Shown here: positions 63,322-64,000 of the stretch, piece by piece | Position numbering within the stretch: the first letter of the stretch is position 1 | How the letters are laid out: each line of letters opens with the position of its first letter | Assembly (NCBI RefSeq): GCF_017310015.1 | Contig: NZ_CP022297.1 | Location: 3,162,001 to 3,226,000 of the forward strand | Source: Marinobacterium iners | GTDB lineage: Bacteria; Pseudomonadota; Gammaproteobacteria; Pseudomonadales; Balneatricaceae | Reading direction: 5' to 3' | DNA length: 64,000 nucleotides | Notes under the pieces: generated by a model | What the model saw: only the letters and a program-made list of their open reading frames with translations | Database searches by the model: none | What the model was told of the DNA's origin: nothing | Position numbers and translations under genes: made by a program

Positions 63322-64000
63322 CGGACAAGGCACCCAACTGCTCGGCCTGATACTCGTTGCGCAGCGGCTGGATTACCTGATCCAGGTCTCCAGCCATCAC
63401 TTCATTCAGGCGGTAGATCGTCAGATTGATACGGTGGTCGGTGAGACGTCCCTGCGGAAAATTGTAGGTACGGATACGTTCGGAGCGATCCCCCGAACCG
63501 ACCAGACTTTTTCGGGTGCTGGCCTGTGCCGCCTGTTGCTTGTCCAGTTCCGCCTGCTTCAGGCGTGATGCCAGCAGCCCCATCGCCTTGGCGCGGTTCT
63601 TGTGCTGTGAGCGCTCCTCCTGACACTCCACCACAAGCCCGGTGGGCAGATGGGTAATGCGGATTGCGGAGTCGGTTTTGTTGATATGCTGGCCGCCAGC
63701 ACCCGAGGCACGGAAGGTATCCACACGCAAATCGGCCTTGTTTATCTCGATCTCGGCGGATTCGTCCAGCTCCGGCATGATCGCAACGGTACAGGCCGAG
63801 GTGTGGATGCGCCCCTGCGATTCGGTCTCGGGGACACGCTGCACGCGGTGGGCACCAGACTCAAACTTCAGCTGAGCATAGACATCCTGACCGACCACTC
63901 GGCTGATGATCTCCTTGTAACCGCCGTGCTCACCCTCGTTGGCACTGATTACCTCGACCCGCCATCCCTGACGCTCGGCGTAACGGGAGTACATGCGAAA
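63314..64000 (-). CDS. prfA: Peptide chain release factor 1 (3' part)
   Basis: The gene runs off the right edge; about 228 codons are visible. The catalytic loop RASGAGGQHINKTDSAIRITHLPTG holds the GGQ that contacts the peptidyl-tRNA ester in the ribosome. The edge falls near FRMYSRYAERQGW, so the N-terminal domain and the codon-recognition region are mostly or partly outside. Normal frame and no damage in the visible part. Confidence 0.94.
   Translation of the reverse strand, partial: FRMYSRYAERQGWRVEVISANEGEHGGYKEIISRVVGQDVYAQLKFESGAHRVQRVPETESQGRIHTSACTVAIMPELDESAEIEINKADLRVDTFRASGAGGQHINKTDSAIRITHLPTGLVVECQEERSQHKNRAKAMGLLASRLKQAELDKQQAAQASTRKSLVGSGDRSERIRTYNFPQGRLTDHRINLTIYRLNEVMAGDLDQVIQPLRNEYQAEQLGALSGE

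Overview
The window looks like chromosomal DNA of a heterotrophic gammaproteobacterium. The evidence is greB, a prfA-prmC-moeB block, an AcnA-type aconitase, E. coli-like livKHMGF genes, MepS-like and SrmB/RhlE-like proteins, and many c-di-GMP and chemotaxis proteins. A marine Oceanospirillales-type bacterium would fit, but that is inference. I see no rRNA, CRISPR array, prophage or plasmid functions.

Layout. 1-1.9 kb: an EamA transporter cut by the edge, a small unknown gene and greB. 2.1-9.2 kb: a four-gene signalling cluster (a very large MASE1-CHASE-PAS hybrid kinase with Hpt, a 45-residue micro-receiver, a dual-receiver protein and a small kinase). 9.2-14 kb: a LuxR regulator divergent from a three-component Rieske oxygenase (oxygenase, ferredoxin, reductase) and an orphan TRAP binding protein. 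14-21.4 kb: two periplasm-sensing c-di-GMP proteins flanking four tRNA genes; the second (GGDEF-EAL) carries a single-base frameshift and overlaps an orphan lipoprotein binding protein. 21.9-32.3 kb: NlpC/P60 lipoprotein, DEAD-box helicase, acetate/succinate CoA-transferase, MgtC/DUF4010 membrane protein, Lon-like protease and aconitase.

32.3-37.9 kb: a methyl-accepting chemotaxis gene is split by an IS66-family element with a perfect 8-bp target duplication. That element is itself interrupted 4-5 bp from one tip by an IS110/IS1111-family element. The 3' noncoding part of the IS1111 element can fold into a guide-RNA-like stem-loop. One side of its internal loop is complementary over 9 nt to the DNA next to the insertion, and the other side matches the IS66 tip. 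This is the most interesting object in the window.

38-49.7 kb: aminotransferase, RpiR/SIS regulator, Cache-GGDEF cyclase, a pyruvate:ferredoxin/flavodoxin oxidoreductase operon with a dihydroorotate-dehydrogenase-like protein, a CBS protein and several small proteins. 49.8-56.1 kb: a complete Liv-type ABC transporter followed by an MFS protein. 56-64 kb: metallophosphoesterase and lipid kinase, EamA transporter, SixA phosphatase, AEC transporter, ankyrin protein, CoA-binding protein, moeB-like gene, prmC and the 3' part of prfA, which runs off the right edge.

Together the genes describe a motile organism that adjusts lifestyle through c-di-GMP and phosphorelay signalling, imports amino acids and organic acids, and uses aromatic or similar substrates. 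Start sites were chosen by ribosome-binding-site spacing and family length; all domain calls are from reading the sequence, without database searches.
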